Assembly: GCA_965224275.1 (NCBI GenBank)
Contig: CBDCYR010000005.1
Span: forward strand, 372,001 to 436,000
DNA from: CAUZWH01 sp965224275
Lineage (GTDB): Bacteria; Pseudomonadota; Alphaproteobacteria; SHVV01
DNA: 64,000 nucleotides
Direction: 5' to 3'
Shown here: piece by piece, positions 8,412 to 17,262 of the stretch
How the letters are laid out: the number at the start of each line of letters is the position of its first letter
Numbering within the stretch: the first letter of the stretch is position 1
Notes under the pieces: model-generated
The model's input: only the letters and a program-made list of their open reading frames with translations
Told to the model about the DNA's origin: nothing
Databases searched by the model: none
Program-made: the position numbers and the translations under genes

Positions 8412-9428
8412 GTGGACCCCGAGCTCGAATACCCGTTTCCCGAAGCGCCGGGATACGGTGAGATCATCCCGATCAGCGACACGGTGCGCTGGGTCCGCAT
8501 GCCGCTCCCCTATGCGTTGGACCACATTAATCTGTGGCTTATCGCTGATGGCGATGGCTGGACACTGGTCGATACCGGCTTCAGCACCAGCAAAGTGCGC
8601 GGCATGTGGGAAGAGGTTTTTGCCAACGAGCTCGATGGCAAGCCGATTACGCGTCTCATCGTCACCCACTTCCACCCCGATCACTCCGGGCTATCGGGTT
8701 GGCTGGTCGAACGCTTGGGCATCAAATTATGGATGCCGCGCAACGAATGGCTGTTTGGCCGCATGATGGGCCTGGACGAACCCGGTGCCTCGGAACCAAC
8801 CATCGAGTTTTACCGCCGCACCGGGGTTGAGGAAGAAAAGCTCGACCAACTACGGATTGTCGATACCAGAACCTGGGCGCCGCTGCCCAACAGCCACCGC
8901 CGCATTCAGCATGGGGACGCGATCGCCATTGGCGAGCACACCTGGGAGGTCATCGTCGGCAGTGGTCATTCACCGGAACACGCCTGCCTCTATTGTGCCG
9001 ATCTCGGAATCATCATCGGCGGCGATCATCTGCTAGCCAAGATCACCCCCAACATCGGCGTCTACGTCAGCGAGCCCGAAGGCGACCCGCTCGACGATTA
9101 CCTCACCTCATTCGCCAAGTTCGCTCACATTCCCGAAGAAACGCTGGTGCTGCCGTCACACCTGCTGCCTTATCGTGGCGTGCAAAAACGCTTGGCATCG
9201 CTGACCGCACACCACCAGGATCGCCTGGCGGTTTTGCGCGAGGCCTGTACCACCCCGCAAACCGCGTTCGAATTGGTGCCGGCGATGTTCAATCGCACCC
9301 TCGACAGTATGAATCTCTACCTCGCAATCGGTGAAACCTTAAGCCATCTCAACTACTTACGTGGCAAAGGCTTGGTTGTTCGCGATGCCGGCACCGACGG
9401 CAAGGATCGCTATCAGCTGGCGCACTGA
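8412..9428 (+). CDS. MBL-fold metallo-hydrolase
   Basis: The 338-residue protein carries the metallo-beta-lactamase dinuclear zinc motif THFHPDHSG (HxHxDH), the later His in GSGHSPEHA, the Asp in GGDHLL and a final His in LPSHLLPY. A winged-helix-like C-terminal segment (about 270-338) is typical of the LACTB2/RNase Z-like hydrolase group rather than beta-lactamases. GTG start 8412 is supported by CAGGAG 7-12 bases upstream. In catabolic clusters such enzymes hydrolyse thioesters, lactones or ring-opened esters; the exact substrate is not visible. It lies between a Rieske gene and a TRAP permease. Confidence 0.85.
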   Translation: MDPELEYPFPEAPGYGEIIPISDTVRWVRMPLPYALDHINLWLIADGDGWTLVDTGFSTSKVRGMWEEVFANELDGKPITRLIVTHFHPDHSGLSGWLVERLGIKLWMPRNEWLFGRMMGLDEPGASEPTIEFYRRTGVEEEKLDQLRIVDTRTWAPLPNSHRRIQHGDAIAIGEHTWEVIVGSGHSPEHACLYCADLGIIIGGDHLLAKITPNIGVYVSEPEGDPLDDYLTSFAKFAHIPEETLVLPSHLLPYRGVQKRLASLTAHHQDRLAVLREACTTPQTAFELVPAMFNRTLDSMNLYLAIGETLSHLNYLRGKGLVVRDAGTDGKDRYQLAH

Positions 9429-9598
9429 TGCCGCACTCCCAGGGCGTTGGCAATTGATCCCGACCTGCTAATATCTGCCGCCTAAACTAGAGCGCTTCAA
9501 GGCGCCTGCTGCGAGTCTGGGGAGGAAGAGCATCTTTGATAAGCGCAAGATCGCGATGCGCAACGCGCAATGCGATGCCCCGTGCAAAGTGACGTCCG

Positions 9599-10918
9599 AT
9601 GATTGAGTGGTGGATTCCGCTGCTGGTTATCTTCGGTGGCGCCATGTTTCTGCTCGGCAAAGGCATCCCGGTCGCCTTCGCGTTCGTGATCATCAACATG
9701 CTCGGGGTCCTGTTTCTGCAAGGCGGCGGCGCCGCCTTCAACACCTTTACCGCCAGTATGTATGCGTCGGTGACCAGCTTCACGCTGTTGCCGATCACGC
9801 TGTTCATCCTGATGGGCGAGATCCTGTGGCACTCGAATGTCGCGTTTCGCGCGGTCGACGTTCTCGACAAGCTGATGGGCCGATTGCCCGGCCGGCTCGC
9901 CATCCTCACAGTCGCCTCCGGCACCGTGTTCTCAAGCCTCAGCGGTTCGACCATGGCCAATACGGCCCTGCTCGGAACCATGCTGCTGCCCGATATGGAG
10001 CGCCGCGGCTACAAAACGCCGATGTCGATCGGCCCCATTATCGCCAGTGGCGGCCTCGCCATGATCGTGCCGCCAAGTTCGCTTGCCGTGATCCTGGCCG
10101 CGATCGGCAAGCTTTCGATCGGGCGGTTGTTGGTCGCGGCGCTGATCCCCGGCCTGATCATGGCCGTGCTCTATGTTGCCTACATTATTATCCGCTGCAA
10201 ACTCCAACCCGAATTGACGCCGGCTTATGAAGTTGAACGGATACCGTGGAGCGAACGTCTCATCGGTGTTGTCAAATACCTCTTGCCGCTCGGCGTCATC
10301 GTTTTTCTCGTCACCGGCGTTATCGTCATCGGTGTCGCCACGCCGACCGAAGCCGCGGCAATGGGATGCATGGGCTCGTTCATCGTTGCCGGCGCCTATG
10401 GTGGCCTCAGCCGCGACGTGATCATCAGATCGGTCACCGGCACCGTGCGAATATCGGTGATGATGTTCGCGATTCTGATCGGCGCGATAGGGTTCAGCCA
10501 GATCATGGCATTCTCGGGCGCTACCCGCGGATTGCTCACCGCGGTCGGCGAACTCGATATCCATCCACTCCTGCTTATCGTCTGCATGCAACTGGTCGTT
10601 CTGATACTTGGGACGTTCATGGAGCAGGTGGCGATCATGTTGATCACGTTGCCGCTCTATATCCCGATCGTGAAGCTTCTTGGCTACGACCCGATTTGGT
10701 TTGGTGTCCTGATGCTGATCAATCTCGAGATGGCGTTGACCACGCCGCCGTTCGGCATGCTTCTCTTTGTTATGAAAGGAGTCGCGCCCGCGGGCACCAA
10801 AATCAAGGCGATCTATCTCGCCGGGCTGCCGTTTTTGATCTGCGATCTGATCGCGCTAACGGTCGTCCTTCTGGTTCCGGAAACCACGACTTGGCTGCAG
10901 GACGCCCTTTACAAATGA
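9599..10918 (+). CDS. dctM: TRAP transporter large permease (DctM type)
   Basis: The 439-residue membrane protein has about 12 predicted helices and typical DctM motifs: PVAFAFVIINMLG near the start, SGSTMANTALLGTMLLPDMERRGY (about 118-141), a PPSS loop (about 160-163) and a late TTPPFGMLLFVMKG. It forms the main channel of a sodium-driven TRAP transporter that imports organic acids with a periplasmic binding protein. The binding-protein gene follows 150 bp later and the small permease after that, an M-P-Q order less common than P-Q-M. A 170-bp gap upstream may contain the promoter. Confidence 0.9.
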   Translation: MIEWWIPLLVIFGGAMFLLGKGIPVAFAFVIINMLGVLFLQGGGAAFNTFTASMYASVTSFTLLPITLFILMGEILWHSNVAFRAVDVLDKLMGRLPGRLAILTVASGTVFSSLSGSTMANTALLGTMLLPDMERRGYKTPMSIGPIIASGGLAMIVPPSSLAVILAAIGKLSIGRLLVAALIPGLIMAVLYVAYIIIRCKLQPELTPAYEVERIPWSERLIGVVKYLLPLGVIVFLVTGVIVIGVATPTEAAAMGCMGSFIVAGAYGGLSRDVIIRSVTGTVRISVMMFAILIGAIGFSQIMAFSGATRGLLTAVGELDIHPLLLIVCMQLVVLILGTFMEQVAIMLITLPLYIPIVKLLGYDPIWFGVLMLINLEMALTTPPFGMLLFVMKGVAPAGTKIKAIYLAGLPFLICDLIALTVVLLVPETTTWLQDALYK

Positions 10919-11068
10919 CGATAGACACGGAAATTGAGGCAGTGCGGTGTCGTTTGCGCGGCGTAAACGCGCAGTGGTACATTTTCGAGCTTCGGGCCAT
11001 CGTTCCGCACGGCGATGCCAGAAGCGTCAACATCCATAGCTATTGGTTCAAATTTGGGGAGGTCCCAT

Positions 11069-12061
11069 ATGTCGTTCGCTAAATTGTCAAAATTCGTGAT
11101 GGCGGCTGTTGTCGCCGGGGCGATTGGCCTGTTCGGTCAGGTCGCGTCGGTTAAAGCAGCCGATCCGGTTATTCTCAAAGGCCTGATTCCTTGGCCTGCC
11201 GATTTCGTCGGCAGCCGCGGGTTCCTTGAATTCCAGAAACAGGTCAACAAGGCGCTTAAAGGCAAGGTAATTGTTAGCCTTATCGGCACCTCGGAAGTCG
11301 TGCCGCCGTTCGAGCAGTTCGAAGCAGTGCGTGACGGTGTTGTCGACGTGCTGATGACCGCGGGTGCCTACTACCGCGCGGCGGTTCCCGAAGCCGCGGC
11401 CGGTCTTGGTGTACGTAAGTTCGGTAGTGAGCTGCGGGCCGAGGGTTATACCGACCTAATGCGCAAGATCCATGCCGAACATGGCGTCTACTACCACTCG
11501 CAGGTCGGTGGCACCAAAGGCAACGGCTATCGCTGCTACGGCAACAAAAAGATCACCAGCTCAGACCTCACCGGCATCAAGTTGCGCGTGTCGCCGACCT
11601 ACGTGCCGCTGGTCAAAGGCCTTAACGGCACGCCGATCCTGATGAAAGCGGGCGAAGTTTACACCGCGATGGAGCGTGGCGTCGTCGACGGCTTCTGCTG
11701 GACTTTCCTCGGCATCCGCGAGTACGGATTCCACGAAGTCACCAAGTATGTCTACGACATCCCGTTCTATTCGAACGACACCGCGATCCTGATCAACATG
11801 AAGACTTGGAACAGCTTACCGGCTGACGCCCGCAAGACGATCGAGGATCTGGCACCGTCAATCGAGGCGGCGGTCGAAAAATTCATGACCGCGAAGAACC
11901 AGGACGAGGACAAGGCCCTCAAGAAAGAAGGCCTCGAGTTCATCCATCTCAGCGATGCTGAAGTCGTCAAGTGGCACGCCGCCGCATTGGATTCGCATTG
12001 GGCCGAAATCGTAAGTAAAAGTCCGAAATACGGCATGGCGCTCAAGAAGTATGCCGACTAG
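11069..12061 (+). CDS. dctP: TRAP transporter substrate-binding protein (DctP type)
   Basis: The 330-residue protein begins with a clear signal peptide of about 30 residues ending VASVKA before ADPVILKG, so it acts in the periplasm. The body has the DctP pattern, including GIKLRVSPTYVPLVKGLNGTPI with the ligand-carboxylate Arg, then MKAGEVYTAMERGVVDGF. Start ATG 11069 follows a perfect GGGGAGG at 11056-11062; an in-frame start at 11015 is less likely. Ligands of this family are usually carboxylic acids. A strong hairpin separates it from the small permease, which may keep binding-protein mRNA more abundant. Confidence 0.92.
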   Translation: MSFAKLSKFVMAAVVAGAIGLFGQVASVKAADPVILKGLIPWPADFVGSRGFLEFQKQVNKALKGKVIVSLIGTSEVVPPFEQFEAVRDGVVDVLMTAGAYYRAAVPEAAAGLGVRKFGSELRAEGYTDLMRKIHAEHGVYYHSQVGGTKGNGYRCYGNKKITSSDLTGIKLRVSPTYVPLVKGLNGTPILMKAGEVYTAMERGVVDGFCWTFLGIREYGFHEVTKYVYDIPFYSNDTAILINMKTWNSLPADARKTIEDLAPSIEAAVEKFMTAKNQDEDKALKKEGLEFIHLSDAEVVKWHAAALDSHWAEIVSKSPKYGMALKKYAD

Positions 12062-12078
12062 TTCCGGCTAATCGGAAT

Positions 12079-12120
12079 GGCCGCCCGTTCGTCTCACACG
12101 AACGAGATGTGCGGGCGGCC
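12079..12120 (+). terminator. Strong intercistronic hairpin between dctP and dctQ
   Basis: GGCCGCCCG pairs perfectly with CGGGCGGCC, and inside it TTCGT pairs with ACGAA. No U-run follows. It lies 17 bp after the binding-protein stop, so it may stabilise the dctP 3' end or partly attenuate transcription into the small permease. A comparable hairpin occurs at 63198-63231 in the second TRAP system. Confidence 0.6.
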
Positions 12121-12181
12121 GCTTTCCGCGTGACCTATGAAACTTGTTTGACTAAGCCGTCAAGCGCATGAGCAACCAAAT

Positions 12182-12694
12182 ATGACCGCCATTGTCACCG
12201 CCTACGATAGGTTTCTCGGCTACCTCGCCGTTGTAGTCGGGATCATGGTGCTTCTGTCGATGGTGTTTGTCGTTGTCGACGTCCTTCTGCGCTATTTCTT
12301 TGGTGCGCCCATCGGCTGGGTAATTGAAGTCTGCGAGTATTTTCTTCTTTTCACGCCGTTCCTCGGAATGGCGTGGCTGGTCCGCCAGGCCGAGGGCCAC
12401 ATCCGTATCGATATCATCGTCCAGGCCTTGAGCCCACGTTTGCAAGCGGCGCTGAATTGCTGGGGATCCTTCCTGGTCGCGGTAACCCTGGCGATCGGAT
12501 CCTACTATTCGGCGATTTCAGCATCGGGGCATATCGCCCGCAACGTCATGACACCCGGTGTTTATCCGATCCCCAAAGGCTATCTGATGTTGGTCATCAC
12601 ACTCGGCTTTGGTTTGAGTGCGATCGAGTTCGCCCGCAAAGCCTGGGGTCACCTCAAAGAAGTCCGGTCGCTGGAGCCAACCGCACCTGAATAG
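12182..12694 (+). CDS. dctQ: TRAP transporter small permease (DctQ type)
   Basis: A 170-residue protein with four predicted membrane helices and the DctQ signature: FVVVDVLLRYFFGAPIGWV, EVCEYFLLFTPFLGMAWLVRQAEGHIRID and a late GYLMLVITLGFGLSAIEF. It assists the large permease of the TRAP transporter encoded upstream. It is the last gene of the M-P-Q set; a 2-oxoglutarate oxygenase gene follows after about 95 bp. Confidence 0.88.
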   Translation: MTAIVTAYDRFLGYLAVVVGIMVLLSMVFVVVDVLLRYFFGAPIGWVIEVCEYFLLFTPFLGMAWLVRQAEGHIRIDIIVQALSPRLQAALNCWGSFLVAVTLAIGSYYSAISASGHIARNVMTPGVYPIPKGYLMLVITLGFGLSAIEFARKAWGHLKEVRSLEPTAPE

Positions 12695-12789
12695 CGGTTC
12701 GTTATTCTTGTTTTCCGGCGATTGACGCCGCCGCACGAGCGTCAGCGTGGGAGCGATATGATGACCAGCCAGGCGACCCAAAGAACGAT

Positions 12790-13770
12790 ATGACCGGCCC
12801 CGTTCCTGTCATCGATATTTCGCCATTCGTCACCGGCGAGCAGGGGCGCGGCGCTGTTGTTGAGCAGGTGCGGCGAGCTTGCGAGGATACCGGCTTTTTC
12901 TCCATCGTCGGCCATGGCGTGCCGAGTGAGGCGGTCGAGCGCATTCGCCGTGACGTCGGCAACGCCTTCGCGCTGCCGCTGCAAGACAAACTGGCGATCA
13001 AGCGGCCGGCGCAACAGATCAGCCGCGGCTACAACCCGATTGGCGATCAGGCGGTCGGCCGCACCCTCGGTGCCGCCACGCCGCCCGACCTGCAAGAGAG
13101 CTTCGGTTTCGGCTATTGCGACGTGCCGGGCGACGATCCCTATTTTCACACCGAGATGGGCGAGATCTTCTTCGCGCCCAATCTGTGGCCCGCGGCCCCT
13201 GCCAATCTAAAAGACACCATCGTCGCTTACCGCCAGGTGATGAACGAACTCGCCGGCAAGATCATGCATATCTTCGCGCTGGCGCTCGATCTCGACGCGA
13301 CCTTTTTCGACGACAAGATTGATCGCGCGATCAGCGTATTGCGCATCGTCAACTATCCGGCACTTAACGCGCCGCCACTTGAGGGACAGTGGCGCGCTGG
13401 CGCCCACAGCGATTATGGCACCCTGACCCTGCTTCACATCGAGGACTATCCGCAGGGGTTGCAGATCGAGACCCACGACGGCGAATGGGTCGACGTGCCG
13501 GCCGTTCCCGGAGGTTACGTGATCAACATCGGCGATCTGATGATGCGGTGGACCAACGATCGCTGGATTTCGACCAAGCACCGCGTGGTGTGCCCCTCGC
13601 CTGAGTTTGCCGACCGCGCGCGCACGTCGGTCGCCTTCTTTCACCAGCCTAATTATGACGCCGTGTGCGAGACCATCCCCACCTGCATTGCCGCTGGCGA
13701 GTCCGCACGATACGAACCCATCACTTCCGGCTCGCACTGGCTCGCCAAGACCATGAAGGCGAAGGCCTAG
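12790..13770 (+). CDS. 2-oxoglutarate/Fe(II)-dependent oxygenase, isopenicillin-N-synthase-like
   Basis: The 326-residue enzyme begins PVIDISPF, typical of the DIOX_N region. Its jelly-roll core has the iron ligands His and Asp in GAHSDYGTLTLL, a distal His in STKHRVV and the 2-oxoglutarate-binding RTS motif about ten residues later. Such enzymes hydroxylate or oxidatively cyclise small molecules in the cytoplasm. It lies downstream of a TRAP importer, so it may act on the imported compound. Its TAG stop is embedded in a 19-base stretch matching the end of the MITE-like element (13767-13785), so the 3' end may have been redefined by an insertion. Confidence 0.85.
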   Translation: MTGPVPVIDISPFVTGEQGRGAVVEQVRRACEDTGFFSIVGHGVPSEAVERIRRDVGNAFALPLQDKLAIKRPAQQISRGYNPIGDQAVGRTLGAATPPDLQESFGFGYCDVPGDDPYFHTEMGEIFFAPNLWPAAPANLKDTIVAYRQVMNELAGKIMHIFALALDLDATFFDDKIDRAISVLRIVNYPALNAPPLEGQWRAGAHSDYGTLTLLHIEDYPQGLQIETHDGEWVDVPAVPGGYVINIGDLMMRWTNDRWISTKHRVVCPSPEFADRARTSVAFFHQPNYDAVCETIPTCIAAGESARYEPITSGSHWLAKTMKAKA

Positions 13771-13788
13771 TGGATGAAATTCAACTAG
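13767..13788. repeat. Solo end-like copy of the MITE repeat
   Basis: CTAGTGGATGAAATTCAAC matches the right inner end of the element at 4871-5149 with one mismatch, and is closed by another CTAG. The opposite end is not found nearby. It supplies the stop codon of the 2-oxoglutarate oxygenase gene. Confidence 0.5.
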
Positions 13789-13811
13789 GGCAGGAAACTA
13801 AGGTGGAAACT

Positions 13812-13934
13812 ATGACGCGGTCAGACGCGGACTACGCGACGGCGCTGGAGAAGATCAACGCGATCAATACAGCCAAGCACCGCCGCGATCATCAGTACGA
13901 CGACATTCTCCGACGCCTCGACGGCATCCAATAG
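13812..13934 (+). CDS. Small hypothetical protein (40 aa)
   Basis: A short ORF encoding a charged, helical peptide that starts MTRSDADYATALEKINAI and ends RRLDGIQ. AAGGTGG about 6 bases before the ATG could serve as a ribosome-binding site. I recognise no family. Together with the next small ORF it fills the 307-bp gap before the molybdopterin hydroxylase gene. It may be a remnant or a chance ORF. Confidence 0.3.
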   Translation: MTRSDADYATALEKINAINTAKHRRDHQYDDILRRLDGIQ

Positions 13935-13946
13935 ACAGGGGAAGGC

Positions 13947-14081
13947 ATGGCGGAGAAGAAACGAGAAATCAACGGCGCGGCTGCGACCGACACGCTGATT
14001 GGGCTTTCACGCATACCAGTCGAGTTCCACCGCTGCGCCACTGCACAATCGCTGTATTCACCTGGGGAGCTGTTGGTATGA
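13947..14081 (+). CDS. Small hypothetical protein (44 aa), overlapping the next gene by ATGA
   Basis: The ORF starts MAEKKREINGAAATDTLI, is preceded by AGGGGAAGG, and ends by sharing ATGA with the start of the molybdopterin hydroxylase gene at 14078. The good ribosome-binding site and overlap suggest translational coupling. The product matches nothing I know. It could be a leader peptide or the remains of a lost accessory gene. Confidence 0.4.
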   Translation: MAEKKREINGAAATDTLIGLSRIPVEFHRCATAQSLYSPGELLV

Positions 14082-16396
14082 AGTTCGGAATCGGCCAACC
14101 GGTCCGGCGCAAGGAAGACGTTCGACTGGTGCGCGGCGCCGGGCAATTCCTCGACGATGTGGTGATTGCCGAACAAGCGCATGCGGTGCTGTTGCGTTCG
14201 CCGTACGCGCATGCCGCGATCGGGTCGATCGATACCACGAAAGCAGTCGACGTCCCGGGCGTGCTCACTGTTGCAACCGCCGCCGACATCACCGCCGAGG
14301 GATTCGGCGCTCTGCAATGCCACTACCTCAAGCTGCTCGACCAGGCCAGCCAAAGCGCCGTGGACTTCGTCCCCGCGCAGCCCCTGCTGGCTGACGGGCG
14401 GGTCATTCATGTCGGCGATGCGGTTGCGATGGTGGTCGCCGAAACGCCGACCGCGGCCCGGGCCGCGCTCGACCTAATCGATGTTAACTACGACGTGCGT
14501 CCGGCTGCCGTCGATCTCGCCGCCGTCGCGCGCGGCGAAGCGCCGCCGGTGTGGGACGAAGTCCCCAACAACATCTGTTTCGAGTGGGAGAACGGCGATC
14601 GCGCCGCGACCGAGCAGGCGTTTAACGATGCTGCGCGCACCGTCACCGTCGATCTCCGAAACAACCGTGTCGTCGGCAACTCGATCGAGCCGCGTGGCGC
14701 GATTGGCATCTACGACCCGGCCCAGGATCACTACACGCTTTATGCCTCGACCCAGGGACCGTATGTCGTGCGCGAGTACATCGCCCAGGATGTCCTCAAG
14801 GTTCCCACCGAGCGCCTGCGCGTGATCACGCCCGACGTCGGTGGTGGCTTCGGGCTCAAGCTCCATTCCTACAACGAATACGGGCTCGTCCTGTGGGCGG
14901 CAAAGCGGACCGGCCGAGCTGTCAAGTGGATGAGCGACCGCAGTGAGGCTTTCAATAGCGACAAGCATGGCCGCGACAACATCACCACCGCCAGCCTGGC
15001 GCTCGACGGCGAGGGCCGCATCCTCGCCCTTAAAGTCGAAACCGTCGCCAACATGGGTGCGTATTTGTCGAACGTCGCGCCGATCGTGCCGACCTATGCG
15101 AGCCGCGGAATCCAGCTCGGGGCCTATGTCATCCGCACCGCACTGGTGGCAGTAAAGGGCGTGTATACCAATACGGTGTCGGTCGATGCCTATCGCGGCG
15201 CGGGTCGGCCGGAGGCGATCTACCTTATCGAGCGGGTCGTCAACGCGGCCGCGACCGCCCTCGACATGGATCCCGCCGAGTTTCGCCGTCGCAACCTCGT
15301 ACCGACGTCGGCGATTCCCTACAACAACCCGCTCGGGTTGCTCTATGACAGCGGCGAATTCGAGCAGGTGATGGATCTGGCGCGCGAAAGCGCCGACTGG
15401 GAGGGCGCCGCGACCCGACGCGCTGAAGTGCAGGCGCGCGGCGGTCTGCACGGGATCGGTATGTCCTACTATGTGGAAAAATGTGGCGATCCCGCGATCG
15501 GCGACGAAACCGCGGCGCTCAGCGTCGAACCCGAAGGCATCGTCGGCATCCGCATCGGCACGCAGGCAAGTGGGCAGGGGCACGAGACAGCCTACGCACA
15601 GCTGATTGAGGACATGCTGGGGGTGCCGTTTGCGAACGTCGAGGTTCGTCAAGGCGATACCGTGCCGGGCGTGATGGGTGGCGGTAGTGGCGGCTCACGC
15701 TCGCTAATGGTCGGCGGCAGCGCCATCAAGCTCGCCGTCGACGAACTGGTCCGCAAAGGAACGACCGCTGCTGCCGACCTCCTCGAGGCCGCAGCCGCGG
15801 ACATCGAGTTCGCTGATGGGTCGTTCGTCGTCAGCGGCACCGATCGTGGCATCAGCTTGTTCGACCTGGCCGCGCAGCTCCACGAATCACCGGGTGTCGA
15901 TGCCTTTTCGGCGGAAGCCACATTCATGCCCGAGGCTTCCTCGATCCCCAACGGCTGTCATATCTGTGAAGTTGAAATCGACCCCGACACGGGGTCGTGC
16001 GCTGTCGTCGCCTACGTCGTCGTCGACGATTTCGGCCGTATCATCAATCCGCTGCTTGCCGAGGGACAGGTGCACGGCGGAGTTGCCCAAGGGATTGGGC
16101 AGGCGCTGATGGAAGAGGCAGTATTCGATAGCGAGGGACAGTTGCTTTCCGGGTCGTTCATGGACTACGCCATACCGCGCGCAACCGACCTTCTGAACAT
16201 TCAAACGTCGTTTCATGAAGTACCGACGCCCAACAACCCGCTCGGCGTCAAAGGCGCCGGCGAATCGGGCGCCATCGCCGCGCCGCCGGCGGTTATGAAC
16301 GCCGTGGCCGATGCGCTCCGCGACTACGGGCCGTTTACGATCGATATGCCGGCGACGCCCGAGAAGATCTGGCGCACTATCGCACGCGCGCTCTAG
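14078..16396 (+). CDS. Xanthine dehydrogenase-family molybdopterin-binding (large) subunit
   Basis: The 772-residue protein begins GIGQPVRRKEDVRLVRGAG, the usual start of CoxL-like large subunits. It carries the molybdenum-cofactor motifs GGGFGLK (about 250) and AYRGAGRPEAIYLIER (about 370), and the C-terminal loop GVKGAGESG with the probable catalytic Glu. The AYRGAGR loop, rather than the AYRCSFR loop of true CO dehydrogenase, points to a form II enzyme hydroxylating aldehydes or N-heterocycles. Such enzymes normally need a FAD subunit and a [2Fe-2S] subunit; neither is adjacent or elsewhere in the window. It is coupled to a 44-residue ORF by an ATGA overlap. Confidence 0.9.
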   Translation: MKFGIGQPVRRKEDVRLVRGAGQFLDDVVIAEQAHAVLLRSPYAHAAIGSIDTTKAVDVPGVLTVATAADITAEGFGALQCHYLKLLDQASQSAVDFVPAQPLLADGRVIHVGDAVAMVVAETPTAARAALDLIDVNYDVRPAAVDLAAVARGEAPPVWDEVPNNICFEWENGDRAATEQAFNDAARTVTVDLRNNRVVGNSIEPRGAIGIYDPAQDHYTLYASTQGPYVVREYIAQDVLKVPTERLRVITPDVGGGFGLKLHSYNEYGLVLWAAKRTGRAVKWMSDRSEAFNSDKHGRDNITTASLALDGEGRILALKVETVANMGAYLSNVAPIVPTYASRGIQLGAYVIRTALVAVKGVYTNTVSVDAYRGAGRPEAIYLIERVVNAAATALDMDPAEFRRRNLVPTSAIPYNNPLGLLYDSGEFEQVMDLARESADWEGAATRRAEVQARGGLHGIGMSYYVEKCGDPAIGDETAALSVEPEGIVGIRIGTQASGQGHETAYAQLIEDMLGVPFANVEVRQGDTVPGVMGGGSGGSRSLMVGGSAIKLAVDELVRKGTTAAADLLEAAAADIEFADGSFVVSGTDRGISLFDLAAQLHESPGVDAFSAEATFMPEASSIPNGCHICEVEIDPDTGSCAVVAYVVVDDFGRIINPLLAEGQVHGGVAQGIGQALMEEAVFDSEGQLLSGSFMDYAIPRATDLLNIQTSFHEVPTPNNPLGVKGAGESGAIAAPPAVMNAVADALRDYGPFTIDMPATPEKIWRTIARAL

Positions 16397-16418
16397 CGGC
16401 CACGCCCAGAGGCACACA

Positions 16419-17212
16419 ATGCCGCTCGCCTCGCTCAGCCTGTGCGACATCTACTACGAAATCCAGGGAGACGGATTTCCCGTCGTGTTTATCGCGGGGC
16501 TCGGCGGTGCCGCCGCTTCGTGGCGTCACCAAATCGAACCCTTTGCCCGCCACTTCAAGGTCATCACATTTGACCAGCGCGGCACCCACCGCAGTGGACC
16601 GGGGCCACTGATTGGCTCGGTCGACGACCTTGCTGCCGACACCATCGCGCTGCTCGATGAGTTGTCGATTTCAAGCGCCCACGTCGTCGGCCATTCGACC
16701 GGCGGCGCTATCGCTCAAACCCTGGCGATCGACTACCCCGATCGCGTTGGCGGCCTTGCACTGTGTGCAACCTGGCCCAAGTCAGACGCGTTTTTTCGTT
16801 ACGTGTTGGGCTTGCGGCTCGACATTCTGCGCACCCAGGGGATCGCCGCCTATCTGCGCTCGACCCCCTTTTTCGTCTACCCTGATTGGTGGATCAACGA
16901 AAACTGGGACAGCCTCGCCGCCAGCATCGAAGCCGGGATCGCCAACCCGCCCGATATCGATGTGATGGTCTCTCGCATCGAAGCGATTCTCGCTTTCGAC
17001 CGCGCGAATAGCCTGGCGCAAATCAATCACCGCACTGTGGTGTTGTGTGCGCGTAACGATATCCTGGTGCCGCCCTACATGGCCGAGGCGCTCAGCTCTG
17101 CGATACCGGGTGCCGAAAACTTGCGATGCTCGAGCGCGGCGGCCACTCGTCCAACCAAACCACGCCCGATGCTTACAACGAAACCGTGCTCGGGTTCCTC
17201 AACCGCGTTTGA
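16419..17212 (+). pseudogene. Alpha/beta hydrolase, frameshifted before the catalytic histidine
   Basis: The intact frame from ATG 16419 gives FIAGLGGAAASWRHQI (oxyanion region), FDQRGTHRSG, the nucleophile elbow GHSTGG with S93 and CARNDILVPP near the acid. After about residue 235 it becomes non-family sequence and runs on to 17249. Reading one base back at 17121-17124 restores an ordinary ending, AMLERGGHSSNQTTPDAYN then ETVLGFLNRV, stopping at 17212 and containing the missing catalytic His. Loss of one G from TTGGCG would explain it. This is a genuine single-base deletion or a sequence error. If real, the hydrolase is inactive. Confidence 0.75.
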
Positions 17213-17262
17213 TCAGCGAATTTCACGGTATACTTGGCCGTCCGGCTAAGCTGAGGATAAAT

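Noticed and set aside
14474..15652. A 392-codon minus-strand reading frame across the molybdopterin hydroxylase gene
   Set aside because: It is the mirror of a well-conserved plus-strand gene in high-GC DNA; its product has no recognisable family motifs.
14078..16396. True carbon monoxide dehydrogenase (CoxL)
   Set aside because: The active-site loop is AYRGAGR, not AYRCSFR, and the CoxM and CoxS subunits are absent.
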